A DNA stretch of 56,859 nt from Bacteroidales bacterium UBA6401. Lineage in GTDB: Bacteria > Bacteroidota > Bacteroidia > Bacteroidales > UBA932. A program made the translations under genes and the position numbers. Positions 8,607-17,120 of the stretch are shown in pieces. The stretch's first letter is position 1. Each line of letters opens with the position of its first letter. The notes below the pieces were generated by a model that had not been told where the DNA came from, did no database searches, and saw only the letters and a list, made by a program, of their open reading frames with translations. The stretch covers positions 1-56,859 of the forward strand of contig DJPX01000031.1 in assembly GCA_002438635.1 (NCBI GenBank), written 5' to 3'.

Positions 8607-8637
8607 CAAAAATAAAACTTTTTTAAATAAGAAGCAA
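8607..8637 (-). promoter_or_regulatory. Promoter of HU
   Basis: On the minus strand TATTTTTG (8607-8614) matches TAnnTTTG. A TTG half-box at 8635-8637 lies 20 bases upstream. The -7 element is 25 bases before the ATG. Confidence 0.55.
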
Positions 8638-8901
8638 TACTATAAAAGCAAAAACATTTAATTTTGAGTGAAATAGTATAATATTATTTAACAGCATCAT
8701 TAAAATTACATAAAAAGGGCGTCCAATCTCACTATATTTATGAATACCGAATGAGCAAACACTACTATTTATTAAGACCACATTATTTTTGACTACCAAT
8801 CCGCAAAAAACCACCCCCATACATTGCAAAGATTTTCGAGGATAGATTTCTTTTCGAAAAAGAAGTGTGCCGGTGGCACGAAGGTTGACCTATACTTTCC
8901 G
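8638..8901. other. Intergenic region between HU and lon promoters
   Basis: A+T-rich. The minus-strand open frame here has no start context or recognisable protein and I do not call it. I see no gene, repeat or RNA in this stretch. Confidence 0.5.
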
Positions 8902-8917
8902 GTCAGTTTGTACTGAC
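8902..8917. promoter_or_regulatory. Inverted repeat upstream of lon, candidate operator
   Basis: GTCAGT and ACTGAC form perfect 6-base arms around TTGT. The left arm overlaps a TTTG box (8907-8910) that could serve as the -33 element of the lon promoter, so a bound repressor would block it. No regulator is assigned. Confidence 0.4.
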
Positions 8918-8934
8918 ATTTTGGCGAAAATAGT

Positions 8935-8942
8935 TATATTTG
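8935..8942 (+). promoter_or_regulatory. lon -7 promoter element
   Basis: TATATTTG matches TAnnTTTG and lies ten bases before the lon ATG at 8953, so the leader is very short. The nearest TTTG boxes are at 8907-8910 (spacing 24) and 8920-8923 (spacing 11), so the -33 box is uncertain. Confidence 0.55.
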
Positions 8943-8952
8943 AAGTTTGATT

Positions 8953-11355
8953 ATGATAAAAGATAAAGATTATTTTTCAAGGGAAAACCCTGCAGAAATA
9001 AGCGTTATTCCTGTAGTTCAGGGAGATATTCCTTTAAATATGGATGAGAAAGACTTCCCGGAAGTGGTTCCCATTTTGGCTTTGAGAGGTGCCGTTTTGT
9101 TCCCCCATGCTATTTTCCCCATAACAGTGGGAAGGGCAAAATCCATTAAGTTAATTAAAGAAGCAGAAAAACACGGCAGCCTTATCGGTGCAGTGCCGCA
9201 ACTGGATGCTAATGTGGAAGATCCGGGTGAGGAAGATTTATATAAATTCGGGACCTTGGCGAAAATTCTGAAAACTATTCAGATGCCGGATGGTAACTAT
9301 ACAGCCATCCTCCAAGGCGTCAAACGTCTATATATAGATAGTGTAGTGGATTTTGAACCTTACATAAAAGCAAGAATCCATTACCTTGACGACATTTTGA
9401 CAAATGAAAATGCTTCTGATGTTAGAGGCATGATTTCGACTCTTAAGGATGCTGCTAGTCAAATAATAAGCGCCACCTCTATGGGAAGCAAGGAAGTGAT
9501 AGGGGCGCTACGCAGTATAGACGATCTGCCTTTCCTGGTTAACTTTATAGCAACTTCCGTTGATACAGATAATTTCGAAGGAAGAATCGACCTGCTCCAA
9601 TACGATGACATTAGAGCACGTGGTATGAAATTGCTTACACTCCTGGATAGTCAACTCCAACTACTGAACATAAAGCAGGAGATAAACTTAAAGGTTAAGC
9701 AAGATATGGATCAGCAGCAGAGGGAGTATTATCTTAACAGTCAGTTGCGTACCATTCAAGAAGAACTTGGAATGGGTGGAGCCGACGATACTGCCGATCT
9801 AAGGGAGCGTGCTCTGAAAAAGAATTGGCCTAAAGAAATAGCTAAGACTTTCGACAAAGAACTCGCAAAGTTAGAGAAATATAATCCTAACTCGCCGGAT
9901 TACTCTGTCCAGTATAATTATCTCGAATTTATGCTCGATCTACCATGGAACGATATGAGCAAGGATAATCTGGATTTGAAACATGCTCAGAAAGTATTGG
10001 ACAGCGACCACTATGGACTGGAAACGGTGAAGGAAAGGATAATAGAGTATCTAGCTGTTTTAAAGCTAAAGGGGAACATGAAATCTCCTATCCTTTGTCT
10101 TTATGGCCCTCCGGGAGTGGGTAAAACCAGCCTTGGCAAATCGGTAGCTAAAGCGCTTGGTAGAAAATATGTTAGAATAGCACTAGGAGGCATGCACGAT
10201 GAAGCCGAGATTAGGGGACACAGAAAGACATACGTTGGGGCCCTTCCTGGTCGTATACTTAATGGCATCAAAAAAGCCGGAACATCTAACCCTGTTATAG
10301 TGCTCGATGAGATAGACAAGATATCTTCCGATTTCAAGGGTGACCCATCTTCAGCTTTGCTTGAGGTTTTGGATCCGGAACAGAATGTGACGTTCCACGA
10401 CAACTACCTCGACTTGGACTACGACCTGTCTCACGTTCTTTTCATAACCACGGCTAACAGCATTTCACCCATACAGCCAGCGCTTCTGGATCGTATGGAA
10501 ATTATCAATGTCACCGGATACCTGGCAGAGGAGAAGATGGAGATTGCCAAGAAGTACCTCATCCCTAAGCAATTGGAAGAGCACGGATTGGCAAAGAACT
10601 CTTTAAAAATCAGCACTAAGGCACTTAAAGAGATAATTGACAATTATACACACGAAAGCGGTGTTCGCTCTTTGGAAAAACAAATTGCGAAGATTGCCCG
10701 TGTTACGGCGAAGAAAATAGCCCTGGGGCAAGAGTATCCAAAAACGATTGAACCACAGCATCTTAAGGAGTATCTAGGCTTGCCTAGCGCAATGCACGAC
10801 AAGCAGGAAGGCAACGAAGGTGTGGGCGTAGTAACGGGATTGGCATGGACACAGATGGGAGGAGAGATTTTATTTGTAGAAAGTTCCATTTCGGAAGGGA
10901 AAGGCGCTCTTTCTATGACCGGAAATTTGGGAGACGTTATGAAAGAGTCTGCTACCATAGCTTACCAATACATAAAGGCCCATCCGGAAATAGCCGGACT
11001 TAGCGCCGAAGAGTTTTCTAAAAAAGATATCCACGTGCACGTCCCTGAGGGCGCTACGCCTAAAGATGGACCATCCGCAGGTATTACGCTCGTTAGTTCT
11101 ATGGTTAGTGCGCTTCGTGGTGAACCTGTTAAAAAACATATTGCCATGACAGGAGAAATGACACTTAGAGGCAAGGTACTTCCCGTAGGAGGAATAAAAG
11201 AGAAAATTCTTGCTGCTAAGCGCGCCGGAGTTACCACTATCGTTATCAGCGAAGATAATCGTAAGGATGTGGAAGACATAAAGGAAGTCTACATTAAGGG
11301 ATTAACCTTCCATTATGTTAAAAATATAAACGATGTCATAAATTTTATATTTTGA
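8953..11355 (+). CDS. lon: ATP-dependent protease Lon (La)
   Basis: 800 residues from the ATG at 8953; an in-frame TTG six bases earlier is less likely. The N-terminal substrate-binding domain is followed by the AAA+ module with Walker A GPPGVGKTSLGKSVA and Walker B VIVLDEIDKI. The C-terminal S16 protease domain has the catalytic Ser in PKDGPSAGITL and the Lys in GGIKEKILAAKRAG. It is a soluble hexamer degrading misfolded and regulatory proteins. It is transcribed from a near-leaderless promoter with a palindrome upstream and overlaps ung by four bases. Confidence 0.97.
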   Translation: MIKDKDYFSRENPAEISVIPVVQGDIPLNMDEKDFPEVVPILALRGAVLFPHAIFPITVGRAKSIKLIKEAEKHGSLIGAVPQLDANVEDPGEEDLYKFGTLAKILKTIQMPDGNYTAILQGVKRLYIDSVVDFEPYIKARIHYLDDILTNENASDVRGMISTLKDAASQIISATSMGSKEVIGALRSIDDLPFLVNFIATSVDTDNFEGRIDLLQYDDIRARGMKLLTLLDSQLQLLNIKQEINLKVKQDMDQQQREYYLNSQLRTIQEELGMGGADDTADLRERALKKNWPKEIAKTFDKELAKLEKYNPNSPDYSVQYNYLEFMLDLPWNDMSKDNLDLKHAQKVLDSDHYGLETVKERIIEYLAVLKLKGNMKSPILCLYGPPGVGKTSLGKSVAKALGRKYVRIALGGMHDEAEIRGHRKTYVGALPGRILNGIKKAGTSNPVIVLDEIDKISSDFKGDPSSALLEVLDPEQNVTFHDNYLDLDYDLSHVLFITTANSISPIQPALLDRMEIINVTGYLAEEKMEIAKKYLIPKQLEEHGLAKNSLKISTKALKEIIDNYTHESGVRSLEKQIAKIARVTAKKIALGQEYPKTIEPQHLKEYLGLPSAMHDKQEGNEGVGVVTGLAWTQMGGEILFVESSISEGKGALSMTGNLGDVMKESATIAYQYIKAHPEIAGLSAEEFSKKDIHVHVPEGATPKDGPSAGITLVSSMVSALRGEPVKKHIAMTGEMTLRGKVLPVGGIKEKILAAKRAGVTTIVISEDNRKDVEDIKEVYIKGLTFHYVKNINDVINFIF

Positions 11356-12020
11356 TTCTTCCCTCTAATATAGAATGGAGAAAAGCTCTTCAAGGTGAGT
11401 TCGAAAAGCCTTACTTTGTGGAGCTTTGCTCTTTTATAGACAAAGAACGAGAGGCTGGAGTAACTATCTATCCTAAAGATTCAGAAGTCTTTAAAGCTCT
11501 TGATTTATGTCCCCCTCAAAACGTAAAGGTCGTTATCTTGGGACAAGACCCTTATCACGGCGAAGGCCAAGCAACTGGACTATCTTTCAGTGTTCCAAAC
11601 GATGTCAAGGCGCCACCATCCCTAAAAAACATACTTAAGGAATTAACTTCCGATTTAGGAATTCTTACCAGCGGGGCTACCGACCTCTCAACGTGGGAGA
11701 AACAAGGCGTTCTACTGCTGAACTCTATATTAACTGTTCGCGCCCACGAGCCAGGAAGCCATAAAAATATAGGTTGGGGCCAATTTACAGATTACGTAAT
11801 GTCCTATCTCAGTGCTAATTATAGCGGAATAGTCTTCCTTTTGTGGGGAAATTACGCACAAGGCAAAGCCCCACTCATCGACACCTCAAAGCATCTTATA
11901 TTGAAAGCTGCGCATCCTTCTCCACTTGCACGAGGCGCTTTCTTCGGGAGTCGTCCTTTTTCACAGGCCAATGCTTTCCTGGAGTCTATAGGCAAAAGTC
12001 CTATTGACTGGAGCCTGTAA
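11352..12020 (+). CDS. ung: Uracil-DNA glycosylase, family 1
   Basis: 222 residues. Motif A GQDPYHGEGQATGLSFSV carries the water-activating Asp. The HPSPLARGAFFGSRPF segment near the C-terminus carries the catalytic His and the Leu of the insertion loop. It removes uracil from DNA in base-excision repair. No ATG is available; the TTG at 11352 overlaps the lon stop (TTGA), gives the expected N-terminus (IEWRKALQGEFEKPYF) and indicates translational coupling with lon. It is convergent with the 12026 gene. Confidence 0.96.
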   Translation: MILPSNIEWRKALQGEFEKPYFVELCSFIDKEREAGVTIYPKDSEVFKALDLCPPQNVKVVILGQDPYHGEGQATGLSFSVPNDVKAPPSLKNILKELTSDLGILTSGATDLSTWEKQGVLLLNSILTVRAHEPGSHKNIGWGQFTDYVMSYLSANYSGIVFLLWGNYAQGKAPLIDTSKHLILKAAHPSPLARGAFFGSRPFSQANAFLESIGKSPIDWSL

Positions 12021-12025
12021 GTTTG

Positions 12026-12271
12026 CTAAAAAAGGGTCGGTGGATTTTGACCTAAGTCGGTCAACAATTTCTCCATTACAATACTGCGCATCATGGAAGA
12101 CTTGGAACTTATCTTATGACTACGACAATACTCCTCTATTAGAGAAAGTTCCCTATCATTAAAAAGTACTACCTTTCGATGACGGCGCTTCAATGCGCGT
12201 CGCTCTTTTTCTATTAAACTGATGTCTATCGACGACTCAGCTTTTCTCTTTTTCTTCTTCCGACTGGCCAT
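12026..12271 (-). CDS. Small basic conserved protein, possibly ribbon-helix-helix
   Basis: 81 residues. A lysine/arginine-rich start (MASRKKKKRK) is followed by a second basic patch (RRALKRRHRK), a VVLFNDRELSLIEEYC segment and helices ending SMMRSIVMEKLL. The strand plus two helices resemble a ribbon-helix-helix DNA-binding unit, and the TLF end is one I recall from Bacteroidales hypothetical proteins. It is the last gene of the operon that starts at 17066, and its start lies 35 bases inside the DUF5106 gene. The DNA-binding role is inference. Confidence 0.6.
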   Translation of the reverse strand: MASRKKKKRKAESSIDISLIEKERRALKRRHRKVVLFNDRELSLIEEYCRSHKISSKSSMMRSIVMEKLLTDLGQNPPTLF

Positions 12272-13064
12272 AATAATATGATTCGTATATAGTTAGTATC
12301 TGTTCAAGGGCAGTTTTGTCTAAGCGTCTACCCCTTATTATGTGAGCGTCATCTATAAAGAACAGTTTAGGAGTACTGGTAACTCCATACTTCATCTGAT
12401 AATCCGAATCCATCTGCGGATCCCATAAATGCAGGACTTTCACCGTTTCCGAACCGCCATAAAAAGAATGCGCAAACTCGTGCCACTGAACTTCATCTGT
12501 ACCACAATATACTGCATAAAAGACAAGTGGAATATGAACACCAGCCAAAACCGAAGGTAACCACGCTGAAGTTAACTTGCATTTAGCACAAGAGGTGTCG
12601 TAAAAGTACAATACACTAATACTTTCTCCCGGGACGATATACTCCTTTCCATCAGAGTCATATAAAGTTATCTCTGGAGCCTGCATATCGATCATACTCT
12701 GATGGTTAAACTGATAGAAAGCATTGGCCTCAAAATCCTTCCAACTATCGGCGATTTTAATCTTCCCAGTCATAAACCACTTTTCATAAATATATATAGC
12801 AACCGATTCTTCTCCCATCAATGGAGGATCCATATAATGCTCAAGTATTTTTGTAGCCACAAACTGCCTCACAAGAGAATCCTTACACGACTCTATAAGA
12901 TAATCGCATTCGCTTTCTTTAACTGCGTTATCTTCAAATAGCATAGCATCATAGTACTGCTCAAGCATATCGGATAATTTCGCCATAGAGCTTGAATCCA
13001 CTTGGGCGAATAGGCTTAAAGGCAATAACAAAGCACTATAAACTATGAAAGTAATTTTTCTCAT
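12237..13064 (-). CDS. DUF5106/thioredoxin-fold secreted protein
   Basis: 275 residues with a signal peptide (ALLLPLSLFAQ, cut after about residue 20). A helical DUF5106-like region covers about 25-125. A thioredoxin-like domain follows, with a redox motif C159-A-K-C162 (DTSCAKCK) and a cis-proline site TSTPKLFF near residue 228, then a C-terminal helix. It probably acts as a periplasmic thiol-disulfide protein. It starts one base after coaD and overlaps the next gene by 35 bases. The substrate is unknown. Confidence 0.75.
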   Translation of the reverse strand: MRKITFIVYSALLLPLSLFAQVDSSSMAKLSDMLEQYYDAMLFEDNAVKESECDYLIESCKDSLVRQFVATKILEHYMDPPLMGEESVAIYIYEKWFMTGKIKIADSWKDFEANAFYQFNHQSMIDMQAPEITLYDSDGKEYIVPGESISVLYFYDTSCAKCKLTSAWLPSVLAGVHIPLVFYAVYCGTDEVQWHEFAHSFYGGSETVKVLHLWDPQMDSDYQMKYGVTSTPKLFFIDDAHIIRGRRLDKTALEQILTIYESYYYGQSEEEKEKS

Positions 13065-13065
13065 T

Positions 13066-13530
13066 TTACTTAGGCAATTCTACGCCAGGAGCCATAAATA
13101 AAGTAGTATCTCCTCCATGACGAAGGATATCCCTTACTGCAGAAGAAGAAATATGCGCAAATTCCTGAGCTGTCGGGATAATGATAGTATCGATTTCGGG
13201 GGCAAGACGCCTATTGGCATCAGCTATACTCCGTTCTGTCTCAAAATCTATCATATTCCTCACTCCTCTAACTATATGATTGATTCCCAATTCTCTACAG
13301 ATATCCACAGTCAAGCCGGAGTATTCTATAACCTCCACCCCATTCAGTCCCCTACAAGTCTGCTCAATGATTTTAAGCCTCGTCGGATTATCATAAAATC
13401 CCCTTTTGTCTCCATTAATACCCACAGCTACCACCACCTCATCGAACATAGCAAGCGAGCGCTTAAGTATATTCAGATGACCTGCCGTAAACGGATCAAA
13501 AGATCCCGGGAATAAAGCTTTCCTTTTCAT
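13066..13530 (-). CDS. coaD: Phosphopantetheine adenylyltransferase
   Basis: 154 residues from the ATG at 13530, chosen because it gives the family N-terminus MKRKALFPGSFDPFTAGHLNI; a longer open frame upstream lies inside lnt. The T-x-G-H nucleotidyltransferase motif (TAGH) and the ISSSAVRDI signature near the C-terminus are both present. It makes dephospho-CoA from 4'-phosphopantetheine and ATP, the fourth step of CoA synthesis. Its ATG overlaps the lnt stop (ATGA), so the two are probably translationally coupled. Confidence 0.96.
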   Translation of the reverse strand: MKRKALFPGSFDPFTAGHLNILKRSLAMFDEVVVAVGINGDKRGFYDNPTRLKIIEQTCRGLNGVEVIEYSGLTVDICRELGINHIVRGVRNMIDFETERSIADANRRLAPEIDTIIIPTAQEFAHISSSAVRDILRHGGDTTLFMAPGVELPK

Positions 13531-15179
13531 TTCTTTACTATAAATTTCACACATAAGGCCAATACGAGCATAACCGCCATCATCGTACATATCCTCCCTA
13601 TTATGTCGCCATACTTCGCGAAAAAAGTCTGATATAATGTAAGATTAATTTTAGACTCTAGCACATCGGGGGTCCACCATTTTGACTGCTCAAGCACATC
13701 ACCTCGCTGATCTATAAAGGCAGAAATACCCGTATTGGCACAGCGTGCAATATCTCGGCGAAGCTCTATCGCGCGCAATCTAGAATAACTGAAATGCTGC
13801 CTATATCCGGCAGTATTACCCCACCACCCATCATTGGTTATTACACAAAGAGCCAGCGCTCCCTTTCTAATGTATTGGGCACAAAATTCCGGATAAATGG
13901 ATTCGTAACATATAGGAACACCTATAGGAATAGTCCTTTCCACATAACCATCTTGGGAATATTCCACTACATGAAGATTCTTAGCATAGCCTTGAGGTAC
14001 ATCTCTTCCCATAACTCCGCCTAAAGCGTCATCCAAAGGCACGAACAATTCCGGATATGGAGTTAATTCCGAGCCCACGACCAATTTGGATTTATCTGTG
14101 CGTTCTATTCTTCCTGTTCCATCAAAAATAAATGCGCTATTATACGAAAGATACCATCCGAGGCCGTCACGAAATCTACGTGCATGTATGTCTGGGGCAT
14201 TGTCTGTCAAAAAAGCTTCGTGCGTGCTAGCTCCAAATAGCAAATTAGTATTAGGATATTTCCCTATTAGCTCATTCTCGAAAGATTGCCAAGTCGGAGA
14301 GTCTTGTGGCGAAGAAAGCCAAATATCCGAACAAAATGTCTCCGGAAGCACTAAAAGAGAGACCTCCGAAGGATATACGTTCAGCGAATCTCGCATGGCG
14401 AGTTCCTTATGGAAAAGATCTATGACCTGTCTATTTTGAAGAGACTGAGGAATACTCTTTAACTTTTGATAAGGGTCGAAATTAGATTGAGCCATAATCA
14501 CTTCCAATTGCCCCTCATCTGCGCGCTCGCGATACCTTGAATATATTGCCTTAGAGCAAACTATCGGCCCTAGTATCAACAAGGCTAGTCCGAAAGCCGC
14601 TGAATAACGGGCTTTCTTATTCCACGAATAAAAACTGCCATCGGAAAGGCTTACGAGTATTCCGAAAATGGATAGATTAGCCATCCATACCCATAAACTT
14701 CCCCCCAGCAAGCCAGTATATTCATACCACTGCACAAGGCCGGTAGTACGCCCAAATGCATTTCCGAATACCAGCCAAGGCCAGCTTATCTGAGCTCCTG
14801 TAAGATAAAACCGCTCCCACGCTATCCATACCGATGCAAGCAGCAGATATGGCACTACTCCACTAAAGCGCTTTTTACTCAAGCGAAATATAGCGAATAT
14901 GGCTGACATAAAGGCAGAATTGGCCAATACAGCGAAAATACCACCACCCACCGTTGCCTTACATACCCACCACGTTGTAAAAGCATTGAATAGCACGAAG
15001 GCTGCATAATACCACCAGAAAAACCTCCTTATACCATTAATAGAGGCCAGCCTTTCCGCACATAGCAAAGGGATCAATGCTATAAGGGCAACCGCTCCCA
15101 TAGAAGGGACTAAAAAAGGCACACTCATCAAAACCGAAAAGATGAGCAACAATAAAACCACCAATCTATTCTGTTTCAT
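13527..15179 (-). CDS. lnt: Apolipoprotein N-acyltransferase
   Basis: 550 residues. About six N-terminal membrane helices (residues 5-210) precede a periplasmic nitrilase domain. The catalytic triad is visible: Glu in LVLPETFC, Lys in ERTDKSKLVVG and Cys in GVPICYES. A final membrane helix is at the C-terminus. Lnt adds the third acyl chain to the N-terminal cysteine of lipoproteins in the inner membrane, which suits a genome rich in lipoproteins. The start overlaps the pseudouridine synthase gene by 14 bases; the stop overlaps coaD. Confidence 0.95.
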   Translation of the reverse strand: MKQNRLVVLLLLIFSVLMSVPFLVPSMGAVALIALIPLLCAERLASINGIRRFFWWYYAAFVLFNAFTTWWVCKATVGGGIFAVLANSAFMSAIFAIFRLSKKRFSGVVPYLLLASVWIAWERFYLTGAQISWPWLVFGNAFGRTTGLVQWYEYTGLLGGSLWVWMANLSIFGILVSLSDGSFYSWNKKARYSAAFGLALLILGPIVCSKAIYSRYRERADEGQLEVIMAQSNFDPYQKLKSIPQSLQNRQVIDLFHKELAMRDSLNVYPSEVSLLVLPETFCSDIWLSSPQDSPTWQSFENELIGKYPNTNLLFGASTHEAFLTDNAPDIHARRFRDGLGWYLSYNSAFIFDGTGRIERTDKSKLVVGSELTPYPELFVPLDDALGGVMGRDVPQGYAKNLHVVEYSQDGYVERTIPIGVPICYESIYPEFCAQYIRKGALALCVITNDGWWGNTAGYRQHFSYSRLRAIELRRDIARCANTGISAFIDQRGDVLEQSKWWTPDVLESKINLTLYQTFFAKYGDIIGRICTMMAVMLVLALCVKFIVKK

Positions 15180-16242
15180 CTGGCATATTTTTACAATATT
15201 TTCTCCATTTGTCTAATAACCGTGTCATATCTTCAGGTAAAGGCGAATCGAAACTCATGAACTTATGCGTGCTCGGATGCACAAATCCTAATGTTTTAGC
15301 ATGCAGAGCCTGCCTTGGGCATATCTCGAAGCAATTATTAATAAACTGTTTATATTTAGCGTAAATCGTTCCTTTTCTAATTTCACGCCCACCATAACGC
15401 TCATCAGAAAAAAGAGGATGACCAATCGATGACAAATGCACTCTTATCTGATGCGTGCGCCCTGTTTCTAACCTGCACTCCACAAGAGTAACATAGCCAA
15501 AGCGTTCAAGTACACGATAATGCGTGACTGCATGCTTACCCTTTTGGGGATCATCGAAATTACGAAAACGCAACCTGTCATTAGGGTCTCTCCCAATATA
15601 CCCTTCTATACGGCCCTCATCTTCTTGTATATTCCCCCACACAATAGCGTTATAACACCTCTCGATACTATGTTCGAAAAACTGACGGGCCAACCGTAAC
15701 TGCGCCTCATCATTCTTAGCTACAAGCAGCAGTCCGGAAGTATCCTTATCTATCCGATGCACCAATATCCCCATGCGCTCGTCCTTTGCATCCGGGCCCT
15801 GACTTATACCTAGATGATAGGCCAATGCATTTATGAGCGTACCCTCAAAATGCCCATGTCCGGGATGTACTACCATTCCTGCTGCCTTATTAACGACAAG
15901 CACATCGTCATCCTCATACACGATGTCCAGCGGAATGTCTTGAGGTAATATTTCCAATCCTCTTCTGCGATATGGCATTATGAAGCGAATCACATCTCCC
16001 GGACGGATTATGTAGTTAGCTTTCACCACCTTATCGCCTACATGAACATACCCCTCTTTTATGGCCAATTGTACACGATTACGCGATGTGTCCTCCAAAT
16101 GCTCGGACATATATTTGTCAATGCGCATAGGAGTCTGGCCAGCATCCACATTTAACCTGAAATGCTCGAACACTTCAGGCTCTTCCTCACAGGCTGCTTG
16201 GCCAACATCCTCCAGTTCTTCCTCAAACCAATCCTCTGCCAT
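15166..16242 (-). CDS. rluD: RluD-type 23S rRNA pseudouridine synthase
   Basis: 358 residues. An acidic N-terminal stretch precedes an S4 RNA-binding domain at about 35-100 (MRIDKYMSEHLEDTSRNRVQLAIKEGYV). The synthase domain has the catalytic motif VHRIDKDTSGLLLVAK, where the Asp after R-I is the nucleophile, and LETGRTHQIRVHLSSIGHP. Substrate choice among RluA-family members is by similarity only; RluD (23S helix 69) is the usual assignment for S4-containing members. It follows the PASTA gene by five bases. Confidence 0.88.
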   Translation of the reverse strand: MAEDWFEEELEDVGQAACEEEPEVFEHFRLNVDAGQTPMRIDKYMSEHLEDTSRNRVQLAIKEGYVHVGDKVVKANYIIRPGDVIRFIMPYRRRGLEILPQDIPLDIVYEDDDVLVVNKAAGMVVHPGHGHFEGTLINALAYHLGISQGPDAKDERMGILVHRIDKDTSGLLLVAKNDEAQLRLARQFFEHSIERCYNAIVWGNIQEDEGRIEGYIGRDPNDRLRFRNFDDPQKGKHAVTHYRVLERFGYVTLVECRLETGRTHQIRVHLSSIGHPLFSDERYGGREIRKGTIYAKYKQFINNCFEICPRQALHAKTLGFVHPSTHKFMSFDSPLPEDMTRLLDKWRKYCKNMPDETE

Positions 16243-16247
16243 TACTT

Positions 16248-17066
16248 CTACTCATATAAAGATAAAGAATCAATAGGCTCAGGCTTTGGCAATCGGCCCC
16301 TGTCAAGCGTAAGATACAATGTTACTCCCCTTCCCATAGGTGTAGGAGCATCTGTAGAGACAGGAAACTGTCTATAAACAAAAGCGGCCACTGAATCTGA
16401 ATAGGACCTTACGCTATCATCAAAAACAAGTCGTTCAACATTTAAATAACTATCTTGAACGGCATTAACTGCCTTATGATATGATAATTCCACAAAAGAC
16501 GGCACCACCGTATAGGCATCAGAAGGGTTGGCCCCGACTTTTAGATCTACAATAGAACCCGCATCCACCTTGGCACCGGGAAGGACCTCTACTCCATCCA
16601 AGAACTGAGCTAGTACATTATTCGTGGCAATATCTTTTACATACGTTAAAGTGCCAAGTTGCAGACCATTGGAAGAGAGTTCCACCTTTGCCTGCCTTAC
16701 GGTAAGTCCTACCAGATTAGGCATATTTATCTGCCTTTTTTTCAAGGCATTAATGGTTACGTATATTTTTCTGCCATTTTTTACTTTTGAAAAGGCTTTA
16801 GGGTTTTGAACATATACGGCACCTGGCTTAAACCTTGTCACAAAAACAGAATCGGTGACAATCAGTTTCAAATTATCACCCGAGGCCATAGTTTCAGCTT
16901 CATACAAACTTTTCCCCACAAAATCAGGGACTTCCACCATCTTATCGTGCTGCGTAAATGACTTTAAAGCAATATTCACTGCAGCAAACACTGCCAATAG
17001 AACAAAAAGGGCTATAAGCAAATTTCTAACTACCCAATTACTGAATATTTTCCTCAAAAAACTCAT
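16248..17066 (-). CDS. PASTA-domain membrane protein
   Basis: 272 residues. A short cytoplasmic start and one membrane helix (about 14-33) precede three PASTA repeats (about 40-108, 112-180 and 184-258): VEVPDFVGKSLYEAE, INMPNLVGLTVRQAK and TVVPSFVELSYHKAV, each ending in a Y-V-T-I/L-T-L-type strand. PASTA domains bind peptidoglycan or beta-lactams in other bacteria. Here no kinase or transpeptidase domain is fused, which is usual for the Bacteroidota form. It is the first gene of the operon running down to 12026. Confidence 0.88.
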   Translation of the reverse strand: MSFLRKIFSNWVVRNLLIALFVLLAVFAAVNIALKSFTQHDKMVEVPDFVGKSLYEAETMASGDNLKLIVTDSVFVTRFKPGAVYVQNPKAFSKVKNGRKIYVTINALKKRQINMPNLVGLTVRQAKVELSSNGLQLGTLTYVKDIATNNVLAQFLDGVEVLPGAKVDAGSIVDLKVGANPSDAYTVVPSFVELSYHKAVNAVQDSYLNVERLVFDDSVRSYSDSVAAFVYRQFPVSTDAPTPMGRGVTLYLTLDRGRLPKPEPIDSLSLYE

Positions 17067-17120
17067 AATCCACGAAGTTAACCATTTTCCGCGACATATC
17101 CGATAGTATCAAACACTTCG

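Noticed and set aside
8623..8829. Minus-strand open frame between HU and lon
   Set aside because: No start context, A+T-driven composition and no recognisable protein.
12702..15000. Many open frames on the plus strand opposite lnt, coaD and DUF5106
   Set aside because: They are antisense shadows of confidently identified genes.
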